Positions 10,834-22,205 of a DNA stretch of 64,000 bases are shown here, piece by piece. Position 1 is the first letter of the stretch, and every line of letters begins with the position of its first letter. Location of the stretch: the NCBI GenBank assembly GCA_035048815.1, contig JAUCBN010000017.1, positions 11,776,936 to 11,840,935 of the forward strand, given 5' to 3'. The position numbers and the translations under genes are program-made. The notes under the pieces are model-generated. The model was not told where the DNA came from. It was given only the letters and a program-made list of their open reading frames with translations, and made no database searches. The stretch comes from Abelmoschus esculentus (lineage: Eukaryota; Streptophyta; Magnoliopsida; Malvales; Malvaceae).

Positions 10834-12780
10834 TGTAACCCCCAAAATTTATTCTAATTTCTTAGAATAAAAGTTAGGGTTCACAATATTAAAACTTGAT
10901 TCGCAAGGTAGGTTTTTATTAAAAACAAAAGATAAGAATAAATCGCTTAAAATAATTTATTACCAAACATACTGAAATATTATCCAAATAAAATAAAGTT
11001 CAACCCAACAATAAATCGTATAAAGTCCAGAAAGTCTGAAATAAAGTTCTGAATCCAAAGTCTAATACAGATAATAAAATATCCGGAAATAATAAGATAG
11101 TCTAATAACTATAAAACATACGTAATAGTCTGAAAATAGTAATCTCAAAGTACCGAAGTAGCCTAGGTCAAGGACCTGAAACAGGAAGCTGAGAGGGTGT
11201 AAGCTAGGGAGTCTAGTGTGTCTCTAAAGTACAGATAAAATAGGATTTTAGAATAGTATATGCAGATGATCCGGTGTATGCATGAAATGCACCCATCTCC
11301 GGACACCAACAGAAGAGTAGGTTCCCCTGAACCCCTCTAACTTCATCACACCAGTAGAAGTGGAAGCTCGACCCGAAGGTGGAGCCACTGATCAGAAGTG
11401 GTATCTCGACCCGCAGGTGGAGCCACTGAACAGAAGTGATAATTCACTAACTTCCCCGTACACATAGTCTACCAGATGTAATAAATATGCATAAACAGTA
11501 TCAGAGTGCATGTATTACAGTAAAACAGAAGGCAAGCATATCAAATAGCAGTAACAGGAATATGATGTCAGAATGATGCATGGTCATACGGATTTTAACA
11601 GAAAACGGAACATACTGAAAAACAGAGTAAACAGAAGAGAACACACCTGAACAGATAGCTTAACGACGATACTGACGTCGGCTGGACTCGGCTCTACCAC
11701 TAGAATGCGCAGGAGTAGAACCTACGAGTACAAATTATCGTTAGACACCCTACTATGTCGTTACACTGATAAGTACACTAAACAAGAATTAACTAAAACT
11801 CACGTGCGGGTCCTGGATGCTGTTGGACGGGAGGTCGTCCAGGAGGAGGAAGAGGCAGATGCTCGGTCTCAGAATCCACGTCACCTGAAGTGAACAGAAA
11901 CTGATTCAGAAACCACTAAAGATAATTTCCAGATAAGCATTTGAACATAAACGCCTCAAAAATGATACATCGGGTTCGAATTTCGAAAAACAGATAGCGT
12001 CGTCAAACTCAGGACGTCGAAAAACATAAAGTGGACTCGGGTTGAAAAAGCCAATGCTGATGTCAGCATGGTCAACACTGACATCAGCAGATGACGTCAT
12101 CAAGTCAACGTTGACGTCAGCTGATGACGTCAGCGGGTCACGGGTCGGGTTTCGGATAAGATTCGAGTCGGGTCACGGGTCAGGCCAGGTCGGACATGGG
12201 CTGGGACGGATTTTCTTGAGAAAATTTGGAATTTCCAGATTTTCCGGGAAAATCTGGAAAAATTCCAAATCTCCCCAGGTTTTGATTCGGGTAAAAACAA
12301 GGTTTACTCCCCTTGTTTAATTCGATTATAACCGATCCTAACTTCCCCAAAAAAAAAACAGATTTGAATCAAAACACAACACTACCAAACCCCCACCAAA
12401 ACAGATCTGAAAAATCGAAGGGAAAAAGAAAGAGAGAGCTTACCAAACAACACTCTGAGGGAGAGGGGACGCGGACACCACGAAAGGAGAGCAAGGAAAC
12501 ACGAAAAAACAAAGGAAAGGGGACCGGATTGTTTATTATGAATCAGAAGAAAAGGAAAGGAATTTCTCACAGGATCGTGCAAAGAACGGGGAAGGAAACT
12601 TTCCAAAATAAAAAGGGTAAAATTACCCACGAAGGGCCTGAACTTCCAGAGTTCAAAAATAGGGCTTTAAGGTTTAAGAAATTGCAAAAAGGTCCCAAAA
12701 CAGATTTTAAAATTCCTAAAAATTAGGGCACAACAGTTAAGGATTTGACTCTAATTGGGGAAAACACTTGGGGTGTTACA
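10834..12780. mobile_element. Solo LTR S1, Ty3/gypsy-like, 1947 bp
   Basis: Begins TGTAACCCCCAA and ends TTGGGGTGTTACA, the TG...CA ends and GTTACA signature common in plant gypsy LTRs. Flanked by 5-bp AATCC on both sides. It carries no pol frame, no second LTR and no primer-binding or polypurine tract, so it is a solo LTR formed by LTR-LTR recombination or a non-coding derivative. GC-richer than its surroundings. Open stretches at 12042-12320 and 12313-12726 are chance frames of the LTR. Confidence 0.93.
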
Positions 12781-13581
12781 AATCCCTATGACGTTTCATG
12801 TACATGCCCAAGTTGAGCTTAATGCTCTTAATAAATTCATAGCCCAAATTTTGGGTGGTCTTAGTAAGAAAGACTTGATGAAGTTACCGATTTTGGTTGA
12901 ATAACTACTCTTAATAAGTTCTTAAACCTATTGAGAAGGACTAATTGAGCTTACCGCTCGAAAGAATGAGTTTATTTTAACTTTTAATAAATTCTATCCA
13001 AAGAGGTTGGATTATTCTATTGAGAAGAACATTATTGAATTTACCGAACAAAGAGGTTGAGTTTTTATTCTTAATGATTTCTTAGCCCAGAATTTGGGTG
13101 GTTCATTTAATACGAACTTGAAGAAAATCAACTTATTTTCTTGTAAGGTTGAGCTTTATACAAAAGCTCTTAATTATTTCATAGCCCGATTTAGGGTGGT
13201 TTATGTTGAGATAAACTTGATGAAATAACCTATGTAAGTGAGAAGGGTTAGCCGCCTTCTATGAAAAACGATGGGTTGTTTTTCTAGTACACTTACTAAA
13301 ATCCCGAGGTAAGATGGCTAAATATATACTTCGTGTATATACATATCTTCACATCGCGGACTTTGGTGGATGAAGGGATTAGTTATGTGTTATGAGTTCA
13401 CCCCGATCTTAGAAAGTTCAAGACTAGTTTCACTTATCTAAGAGGAGGAATACTCATCATCACTACGTACTAGTTCAAGATTCGTTCACTATGTACTTAA
13501 GTAACTAATCTCGCTAGTGTTTGTCTTGTGTTGGTCGAACTCTGTGATTTTTAGGAGGATTCCTTCACATTAGTGGGGGGT

Positions 13582-14234
13582 TGTGGGTATAATGCTTGAA
13601 TCCCACATTCTGTATTTATAGGTTTTATGGGAGCAGTTCAGTTGATTTAAAATTCTCTTTGAATTTTAAATACTTAACCCAATAGATTTAATAACAAAAT
13701 ATCTGAGATTTAAATGGATATTTTTTGTTATCAAATCTACTATTTTTGGATAGATATTAAAAGAATTATTCGAGATTTTAAATGGATATTATCTGAGATA
13801 TGATTTTATATTATCTGATATTAAATTTAAATTTTAAATCAGATTTTATTTGATTCTCTGACAGATTTGCCCATGCTTTCAACCTATAAATAAGATGTTT
13901 TTCTCTCTTTTTTAATCATCCCATTCAGAATTCGTTCTGTTTCTTTGAGAGAAATTAAGAGCATTCTTTAAAAGCTTCTGCTAGCTTTTGTTCGACTACA
14001 GTTCAGACGATCACTACCGTTATAGTCCACTCCAAACTTTGGGTGTACACTGTTTAGAGTGATCGTGCTAAACTTCGGGGGACAACCGCCTAAAGTAGCG
14101 AGTACACACATCGGGGCGAATTATTCTAAGGCAGTGGGTCTTCGATCCACGACATGGTCCATTTATCTTTCAATTAGTTTATTTTATTTTCCAACTAATG
14201 CTAACGCCCTGTTTTGCAGTCTATTTAACCAACA
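13582..14234 (+). repeat. 3' LTR of copia B
   Basis: Runs from TGTGGGTATAATGC right after the polypurine tract to TTTAACCAACA. It shares with the LTR of A the start, a TATA-like CCTATAAATAAG (13882-13893), the block GGGGGACAACCGCCTAA near 14078 and the GCTAACGCCCTGTTTTGCAG block near 14200. The central part differs from A in sequence and length, so A and B are different subfamilies. The 3' flank enters the FB1 element. Confidence 0.82.
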
Positions 14235-15381
14235 ATCACGTACGTCGAACACCGTTGAACACCAATAACACTGAACATCGTTGAACACCATTAAATTAAT
14301 TAATTAATATTTAAAATCTTAAGGGCTCAATATATAATTAATAATTATTTAAAATAAAATTTTAAATTAAATGATTTTTTATAGAAAAAAACTAAATAGG
14401 TGATCACTCAACTGTCACCATTTTCTACGTTGGTCACCTAACTAATTTTTTAGTAATAATCGTCACTAATATTTTCTGCGTTGGTCACCATCTATTAAAT
14501 ATTTAATAAAAATTATGACATAACATGGTTTAATAATAATTTTAGTCCCTAAATTTTTTATATTATATCAAATTAATCCTAATAAAAAATAAATTATTAA
14601 ATATTTTCATTAAACCTTAAATTTCCCATCCATTTAATTTTTACTTTGCAACACTACTTTAAAAATCAATATTTCAATTTATTTTTTTTTCTCTTGCGTC
14701 TTGAAGAAGAAAAAAAACATTGTTGAAATTGTTATCAAAGTAAACCTCCTATGTTTTAAAATTTTGAGACTATTTTCTTGTTAATTACTTGTGAGGATTA
14801 TGAAGGGAACCCATACTTTTATGGAACTATTTTTTATAACAATCTAGCATCTTTCATGTAGTTAGATTATGACTCACTAAGAACCAATAATTAAGGTTCT
14901 ATGAGATAAATATTAGACATTTTAGATTGAGATATTATAAATATTATACTTGAATGTTATAAATAGTATATTAGAATGTCTGGATTTAGATATAATTGGT
15001 CGCTGAAAAATTTCAGTAACTCTTTTTTCTTTAATCGCAATTTAATTAGGGACGAAAATTATTATTAAACCATGTTATGGTACAATTTCTTTAAATCTTT
15101 AACTTTCGGTGAGTAAAACGATAATAAAATGAAACAATAGTGATGATTTTGACAAAAAAATTATTAGGTGACCAAAATAAAAAATGGGTGACAGTTGGGT
15201 GACCACCCATATAATTTTTCTTATGAAAATAATTGAATTAAAATTTTATTTTAAATAATAATTAATTATATGTTGAGTCCTTCAAATTTTTAATATTTAT
15301 TAATCAATTTAATAGTGTTTAGCGGTATTCAGCATTAGTAATGTGTTCAACAGTGTTCGACGCCTGTCGCAGAATTTTTCT
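14235..15381. mobile_element. Long-inverted-repeat element FB1 (~1.15 kb)
   Basis: Starts CACGTACGTCGAACACCG right after the copia B LTR and ends with the inverse, GTGTTCGACGCC, near 15363. The arms (about 14240-14600 and 15020-15370) are inverted copies with matching blocks such as GAACACCGTTGAACACC, GGGCTCAATATATAATTAAT, GTCACCATTTT and CCATGTTATG. The same family occurs as FB2 at 34372-36413. No transposase frame is seen. The right end carries about 25 bp not present at the left end, in both copies. No target duplication could be read. Confidence 0.8.
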
Positions 15382-15614
15382 ATTTATAATTAAATTGTCA
15401 AGAATAGTTTAAAATTTTTAGAAATACCGTGTTATTTATTAAAATATAACTCTTAAAAATAATTATCATTTTTAAAAGTAATTGTCTTTTTTAGGGGCTC
15501 ATATGTAGTCGTTTTTTGTACTTGTCTAGAATTCTATTGATCCTACATAAATAATAGTAGTACGAATAGTTAATAAGATTCTATAATCAATTATCATATT
15601 TAAAAAACAATTAT

Positions 15615-16012
15615 AACGTTTTAACAATTATGATTCATTTTTCTTAAGAGGATTTTAAAAAAATCAATAAATTTCGAGATTAACATTATATAATGTACGC
15701 AGTTTATCAAAATTTTAGAATCCTTTTTTGAGAGAACCTATGTGGTCGGTCCTATTACGCTACATTTGACTTTTATAGCTAAAATTAAAAGGTTTTTCAT
15801 AATTTAATTATATTAACGTTTTAACAATTATAATTCATCTTTCTTAAGAGGATTTTTAAAAAAATCAATAAATTTCGAGATTAACATTATATAATGTACA
15901 CAATTTATCAAATTTTAGGATTTTTTTGAGAGAACCTATGCGGTCGGTCTTATTACGCAACATTTGACTTTTAAAGCTAAAATTAAAAGGTTTTTCATAA
16001 TTTAATTATATT
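15615..16012. repeat. ~200-bp tandem duplication
   Basis: The unit starting AACGTTTTAACAATTA at 15615 repeats at 15815 with few changes (CTTAAGAGGATTT, AATTTCGAGATTAACATTAT and GGTCGGTC are shared). A partial third start, AACAACGTTT, follows near 16012. Non-coding. Confidence 0.88.
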
Positions 16013-16134
16013 AACAACGTTTAGTTTCATAATTTGTAAAGGTACTAAAATTTTTAAACTGATATTATCATAACTCATAATTAAAATCATGTTCATATAT
16101 TTATATATAAGGATATGATCGAGTTATATAATAT

Positions 16135-16535
16135 AAAATTTAAAGAATTTTTACACTAATCTATAACCATTAGATGAGTGAAATGGATAGATGAGATTAA
16201 AAGTAAAAAACATGAAGATTAACATTTAAAAAATTAAAAAATAATTTTAATCATTTATTATCATCATGCAACGGTCCAAAATTACTGTAAAACTAAATGG
16301 ATTTTACACCATGTATGTTGATCGGGTTTCAATTTACATGGTGTAAAACTCATTTAATTTTAAACTAATAGCAAAAATTATTTTTCTTACTTTTTAAGTG
16401 ATTTGATTATTTTTTTTATTTTTTTAAGTCGATAATCTTAATATTTTCTATTGTTAATCTCATCTATTCATTTTACTCATTCAATCATTATGTACTAGTA
16501 TAAAATTAAATGAATTTTACATCATATAATTTAAT
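16135..16535. mobile_element. Foldback MITE-like inverted repeat
   Basis: Left arm TTAGATGAGTGAAATGGATAG near 16170 pairs with CTATTCATTTTACTCATTCAA near 16460, and an inner arm GATTTTACACCATGTA pairs with TTACATGGTGTAAAA near 16340. The whole ~400 bp could form a hairpin. No coding content. Confidence 0.65.
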
Positions 16536-17872
16536 CTCATCTCATATATATAAATTCTATGTGAAATTATATTTAAAATATTAATTAATTATTATATCAT
16601 ATTAATAAATTAAACTTATTCTTATTTAGTGTTATTTTATATAATCTAATTTTTAATCTAATAAAATTAATAATCAATAAATGAACCATTTAACATAATT
16701 TTATCAATCTTAAGTTATTAATTCAATAAAAATATAAAAGCTTTTATATACTAATTTATAAATAAAAAAATAAATATTAATTTAATTATTATAATTACAA
16801 CTTTGTAAAAACCCTACGCGTTGAAACCTTTTTTTTTGGTAGCATTATAGTGTGTAGCTCTTCACTTTTTAATTTTATTTAATGGATGGTACTATTGGTT
16901 TTAATAGTTAATAAAAGTAAATATATATTTTTATGTACGTCTTTTTTATCTTTATAAATTATTTATTTTTATTTTTTTTATATATTTTTATCGTTTGATT
17001 TTTAATTTTTTTAATTTAGATTTTATGACACCATAACTGATAAGATGATGTTTATTTATAATTTTGTTGATCTTTTTTGTCTTGAATAGTTTTTCACGAT
17101 GTTCAACTCTTATTTGTATTAGTAAATGGTTTCACATGATACTCGATATTGATTTACGTTCATAGATAGTTTCTTAAAATATTTAACTTTAATTTACAAT
17201 TCTTTGATGATTTTTCGATAGTTTAATCGTTTTTATGATTCATTTATCAATGTAATTAGATTAATTCGTATTAATTTTCAGTTCAATTCTTTAATGCTTT
17301 TAACATTTTTCATGTATAATCCTTATATGATCTAAAAGAACACTAACATGAAATTAGATTTTTCTTAAGAATTTTGTTATTACAGATCCTAATAATTTTT
17401 TAATAGAATCTAATAAAAACAATTAATTATTTTTTAAAAAAGATATATATTTTATTAATTTATGATGTTTATTATAATTAAAATTCACATAAAAAGAATA
17501 ATATTTAGAATTTAGGATTTAAATTTTAAAGTTCTATAGTTTAGGTTTTATGAGTTATAACTTAGCGTTGTAAGATTTAAGGTTTAGAATTTTATAGTTT
17601 ATGATTTAGGTATTTTGATTGAAGATTTATATTTTATTGTTTATAGATTTTTAATTTAAAATTTAAATTTGTATTTTAGAGTTTTAAGTTTAATACTTAT
17701 AGATTTATGTTTTGTAATGTAAAATTTGAAGTTTATTATTTCGTGATTTTAGAGCTCCATGGGTTTATTGCCTTACATACCCTAAATTAATAAAATGTTT
17801 TTAAGAATATAATTAATCATATTTTATTATAATTAAAATATATGTTAAATATTAAAATTTATGTAGTTTTAT
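16536..17872. other. AT-rich intergenic DNA
   Basis: No gene or recognisable element. From 17500 to 17780 there are repeated TTTAGG-like phrases (degenerate telomere-like on the other strand). Confidence 0.5.
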
Positions 17873-18370
17873 TAGGGGTAAACATTCGATCGAATTGAGT
17901 AAAGATATTGAGTTATTCGAGTTGTGTAGTCTAATTTTATCATTCGAACTTTCATTCAAAAAAAATTGAGTCGAGTCAAATCGAATTTTCGAGTTCTTAA
18001 AAAAAATTTAATTATAATTATTTAGTATATATAGGATAATTTGATTTAATTTAAGCATTTTCAATAATCATATAAGATATATATTTTTACATATTTTTAT
18101 GTGATTATATTTCTTTATGTTTTTATATATTAATATATATATATATCATAAAAATTTAAGAAATCTGTCTCGAATATAAAAAAATCCTCTAATTATTAAA
18201 AATTTTGAGTTATCGAGTTATTCAACTTTCTATTTTACAATCCAAACTTTATGTAATTTTTTTCAAGTCAAGTTTATAAAAATTCAAGTCGAATCAAGAC
18301 AAGTTAAATATTTTTATCTCAAGTCAAGTTATTTAATTTTTTAAATTAATTCAAGTTTAACCCAACTCTT
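17873..18370. mobile_element. Small non-autonomous hAT element, copy F1
   Basis: Begins TAGGGGTAAACATTCGATCGA. It is a diverged copy of the element at 25734-26240 across its full length, including CGAGTTATTCGAGTT, TTTAATTATAATTATTTA and the subterminal GAGTCGAGT/AAGTCAAGT words. The right end (TTTAACCCAACTC) is decayed and no clean 8-bp target duplication remains. Confidence 0.75.
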
Positions 18371-19343
18371 GTCTTTATCGTTGGGTGATTCTAGGATGAA
18401 ACTATTAAAATAAGGCTAATTTAAGGCTGACTTGTTCAACAGGTAACTGGTTTATACAAAGTTTATTACGAAGTTTGTACATAAATAATTACAATAATTG
18501 CAATAAAAATGATATATACTTAAAATATTACAATATAAAGATTTATATACATAATTATTTTATTATGATAAACTTAATTTATTACAAAAACGATAAGAAT
18601 TTTAGTAGGTACATAAATTATTACAAGTTGAACATAGTTTATTATCCCAATCGTAATAAAAAGCGATAAATATCGTATTTATTATACGATCTCACCCAAA
18701 CCCAAAAAACCTCATCTTAAGGTAAGCAATTAAGTATATACATATTTTCCTACAAGAAAATCTAATTTATTACAAAAAGGGTGAAAACTTTTGTAGATAC
18801 ATAAATTAATACAAGTTGTACATACACTATTACTCAAATCGTAATAAAACTATAGGTAACGTATTTATTATAAAATCTCATTCAAACCCAAAAGAGCTCA
18901 TCTTAGGTACATACATATTTTTCTAAAAGAAAACCTAATTTATTACAAAAATAGTGAAAAATTTTAGTAGGTATGTAAATTACTATAAATTTTATAAAGT
19001 TTGTTACCCAAATCGTAATAAAAACAGTAATTACCATATTTATAACAAGATCTCACACAATCCCAAAAAAACTCTTCTTAGGGTAAGCATTTAAGTACAT
19101 ACACATTTTCCTACAAGAAAATCTAATTTATTACAAAAAGGGTGAGAATTTTAGTAGGTACATAAATTATAAGTTGTATAAAATTTATTACCCAAATCGT
19201 AATTAAAATGGTAGGTCCGTATTTATTACAAGATCTCACCCAAATCTAAAAGAGCTCATCTTAGGGTAAGCACTTAGGTACATGCATATTTTCCTATAAG
19301 AAAACTTAATTTATTACAAAAAGTGAGAATTTTAGTAGGTACA

Positions 19344-20507
19344 TGTAAAACTAAAATTGATTTTGATATAACAAATAAGTGTAAGGATTATTTTGAAATA
19401 AATTTTTAAGTCCCTAAGTCAAAGTTTGATCTCTAAGTCAAAACCAAGAACTTTGAAATACTCTTACAAGCCATTTTTCTACGAGGGTATTGATACCATT
19501 AGGATAGGTATCGATACACCTGGGATTTTTTTCAAGGCTTGTTCTTGAGATCAAGAACATGTATCGAAACAAGGTTCGATACCAAAATTTTCTGTCAACC
19601 CATGTTTCGATACTGGTATCGACACATCTTGGTTAAATTTTAAATTATTTTTTAATTTTAAATATATAACTCCTGGTATCGATACAGGTATCGATACACC
19701 CTTAATCCTCAACGGCTATTTTCAAGCATTAAATGAGCCGACCGTTGGTGTCAGTTAAATTTTGATTGATGGTTGGCATGTATCGAAACAAGGTTCGATA
19801 CCAAGCATCACAGAAACTTTCTGTATCGAAACAGGTATCGATACACCCCTTATTAAATGCACAACAACTTTTTCTTTTCTTGGCATGTTTCGAAACAGGT
19901 ACCACGTGTTTCGATACCACCTGCTGCAGAGTGTATTTATGATGGAAAGATGAAGCTCTAACGTCCATATTTACTTTCCCAACAACCTCAACGGTTAAAA
20001 ATCAATGAGAATGTATAAAAAGAAGCATTTTGAAAAGCATTAAACAAGAATTGAACCTCAAACAACATCCAAGCAAATCAAATCCAACTCCAAGCACTTA
20101 TTGCATATCCTAGCCTCCCAACTTGTGATCTTATTTTATTTCTTATAATTCTTAAGTTTGGGGAGAGTTAATTTGTATTTGGGGCATACATTTCTTGTGA
20201 GAGAATTTATTTTAGCCCTTTCTTTCTCTTGTAACATCTTGTGAGGTTGAAATCAATTTTGGGTAGAAAATTGATTTGTTTGTAAAGGTTATCCCTTGAA
20301 CCTAGAAAAAGGTTGAATTCAATAGTTAATTGGTTGAAAATCCTTAGTGGGAGCTAAGGTAGTGGATGTAGAGCTTGTTCGAAGCTTGAACCACTATAAA
20401 TCTTTTGTTCTTTATTTTTAGCTTTTTTATCCAAAAATTTTACCCTACTTTTTAATTTACCAATTCACCCCCCTCTTGGCCATCTTACAAGATTGATCAA
20501 CTCAACA
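19344..20507 (+). mobile_element. Solo LTR S2, copia (Sirevirus-like), 1164 bp
   Basis: Starts TGTAAAACTAAAATTG and ends GATCAACTCAACA, flanked by GTACA at 19339-19343 and 20508-20512. Removing it and one GTACA restores the array unit (TTAGTAGGTACATAAATTAC). The 3' part has ACCACTATAAATC and CAATTCACCCCCCTCTTGG, words I associate with Sirevirus LTRs. No internal region is left. Its first half holds the TATCGATAC cluster. Confidence 0.92.
19490..19935. repeat. Cluster of GTATCGATAC palindromes in solo LTR S2
   Basis: About a dozen copies of GGTATCGATAC, TGTATCGAAAC and GGTTCGATACC within 450 bp, often paired with TTTCTGT. The full form is a 10-12-bp palindrome. A similar cluster lies in the unrelated LTR S4 at 54003-54310. 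Function is unknown. Confidence 0.85.
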
Positions 20508-21141
20508 GTACATAAATTACTATAAGTTGTATATAATTTAATACTCAAATTGTAAAAAACAATAGGTACCATATTTATTACAAGATCATACACAATCCCG
20601 AAATAGCTCATCTTAAAGTAAGCATTTAGGTTCATACATATTTTCCTACAACAAAACATAATTTATTATAAAAAGGGTGAGAATATTTGCTAATACATAA
20701 ATTACTACAAGTTGAACATAGTTAATTATCCAAATCGTAATAAAAATAGTAGGTATCATATTTATTATAGGATTTCACCTAAACTCAAACGAGCTTATCT
20801 TAGGGTAAGCACTTAGGTACATACATATTTTCCTATAAAAAATTTATTATAAATAGGGTGAGAACTTTTGTATGTACATAAATTATTAAAAGTTGTACAT
20901 AATTTATTACTCAAATTGTAATAAAAATGATAGATAATGTATTTATTACAAGATCTCACTCAAACTCAAAAGCGCTCATCTTAAGGTAAACATTTAGGTA
21001 CATACATATTTTCCTACAAGAAAGCCTAATTTACTACAAAAAAGGTGAAAATTTTATATGTACATAAATTACTACAAGTTGTACATAGTTTATTATCCAA
21101 ATCGTAATAAAACGGTAGGTACTGTATTTATTACAAGATCT

Positions 21142-21825
21142 TGTTAGAAATAAAAATATATTTAATACGAATATAAACTCAAGATGTATACATGTCAAAC
21201 TATCAAGAACAATAAAATAAATAAATTGAATGTGGAAGCATACCTGAATTAATCGATAGAGGTTTTCAAGAGGGTTTGATCTTTCGAAAAATTAAATTAC
21301 CTCTAGCCACACAACTCTTAGACGAGAAAAAAAGATACGCAAATTAACCTAATTCTTAAGAACCATAACCCTTTTATATAGTTGATTTAAAAATCAATTA
21401 TTAAGTATTTATAATTTTGTCCCTCGTCAAATTATAAATACACCTTATGATATCTACAGTTTTAATTCTATGACAATTTAATATCTATAACACGTGCAAC
21501 ATAATTGGTCACTTAATTACGTGTTAATCTTTATAATAACAATATACATTATACATATGTGCCCACTAATATTGGATTTTAATCAATCTCCCACTTGGGC
21601 AACATATGTTTCCTGACAAATGTAACCTTATTAGCTCAAAATTCGTGATCATATAATAGGTATTTTATAATAATCTCGTCCGTCAATTATATCCATATAA
21701 GATCAAAGCGATCTTCATCAAATAAATCATGACTGGACCCATCAATGGTCACGTATGCAAACATAATCAAGTGACATAGATCAATCATGGATGCATAGCT
21801 TGAAAATTACATGTAAATGTGAATG
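21142..21825 (-). mobile_element. 3'-end fragment of another copia element
   Basis: On the minus strand: about 240 bp of internal sequence, a polypurine tract CCAAGTGGGAGAT (21599-21587), then an LTR from TGATTAAAATCC to TATTTCTAACA (21585 to 21142, 444 bp). The rest of the element is absent. One edge abuts the tandem array, the other abuts the inverted right arm of the long-TIR element. Confidence 0.7.
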
Positions 21826-22205
21826 AATTAGGTTTTCTTATAGAAAAATATGTATGTACCTAAATGCTTACTCTAAGATGAACTCTTTTGGGTTTAGGTG
21901 AGATCTTGTAATAAATACAGTACCTACCATTTTTTTACGATTTGGGTGATAAACTACGTACAACTTGTAATACTTCATATACTTACTAAAATTCTTATTG
22001 TTTTTTTAATAAATAAGGTTTATCATAGTAAAATAGATATGTACATAAATTTTTATATCACAACATTTATGTATATACCGTTTTTATTACAATTATTGTA
22101 ATTATATATGTACAAACCTCGTAATAAACTATAAAAATCGGCTACCTACTGAACAGTTCAGTCTTAAATTAGCTTTATTTTAATGATTTTACCCTAAAAT
22201 CACCC

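Larger units (their letters stand above)
9270..14234 (+). mobile_element. Copia element B, 5'-truncated, interrupted by a solo LTR
   Basis: A relative of element A on the opposite strand. Similarity begins inside integrase at about 9270, runs through broken pol to about 10735, through the 3' non-coding region (10736-10833 and 12786-13570), a polypurine tract AGTGGGGGG (13572-13580), and an LTR at 13582-14234. The 5' LTR, Gag and protease are absent. A 1947-bp foreign LTR sits at 10834-12780. It is older or more decayed than A: many stops and frameshifts. Confidence 0.85.
18383..22205. mobile_element. Long-TIR (MULE-like) element with internal ~180-bp tandem array
   Basis: The left end GGGTGATTCTAGGATGAAAC and the right end ...ACCCTAAAATCACCC are inverted, and the inverted similarity extends about 390 bp inward (18383-18775 with 21826-22205), including AAGGCTAATTTAAG and ATTACAATAATTG. 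Inside, units of 173-188 bp repeat head to tail with anchor CATATTTTCCTACAAG near 18741, 18914, 19102, 19285, 20637, 20824 and 21005. The last part of the TIR has the same anchor inverted near 21850. No transposase frame is seen. It is interrupted by a solo LTR (19344-20507) and a copia fragment (21142-21825). MULE is an inference from TIR length; no 9-bp duplication is visible. Confidence 0.75.

Noticed and set aside
12042..12726. Two plus-strand open frames in the solo LTR S1
   Set aside because: No recognisable domain, low-complexity Lys-rich content, and both lie wholly in a solo LTR with exact target duplication.
18475..18669. Asn/Tyr-rich frame of 64 codons
   Set aside because: Chance frame of AT-rich repeat DNA in the TIR of the long-TIR element.
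19729..19968. Overlapping frames on both strands
   Set aside because: They lie in the palindromic TATCGATAC cluster of a solo LTR; the symmetry gives mirrored open frames.
18741..21030. CRISPR-like array from regular repeats
   Set aside because: Units are ~180 bp, fully repeated with no unique spacers, in a eukaryotic transposon.
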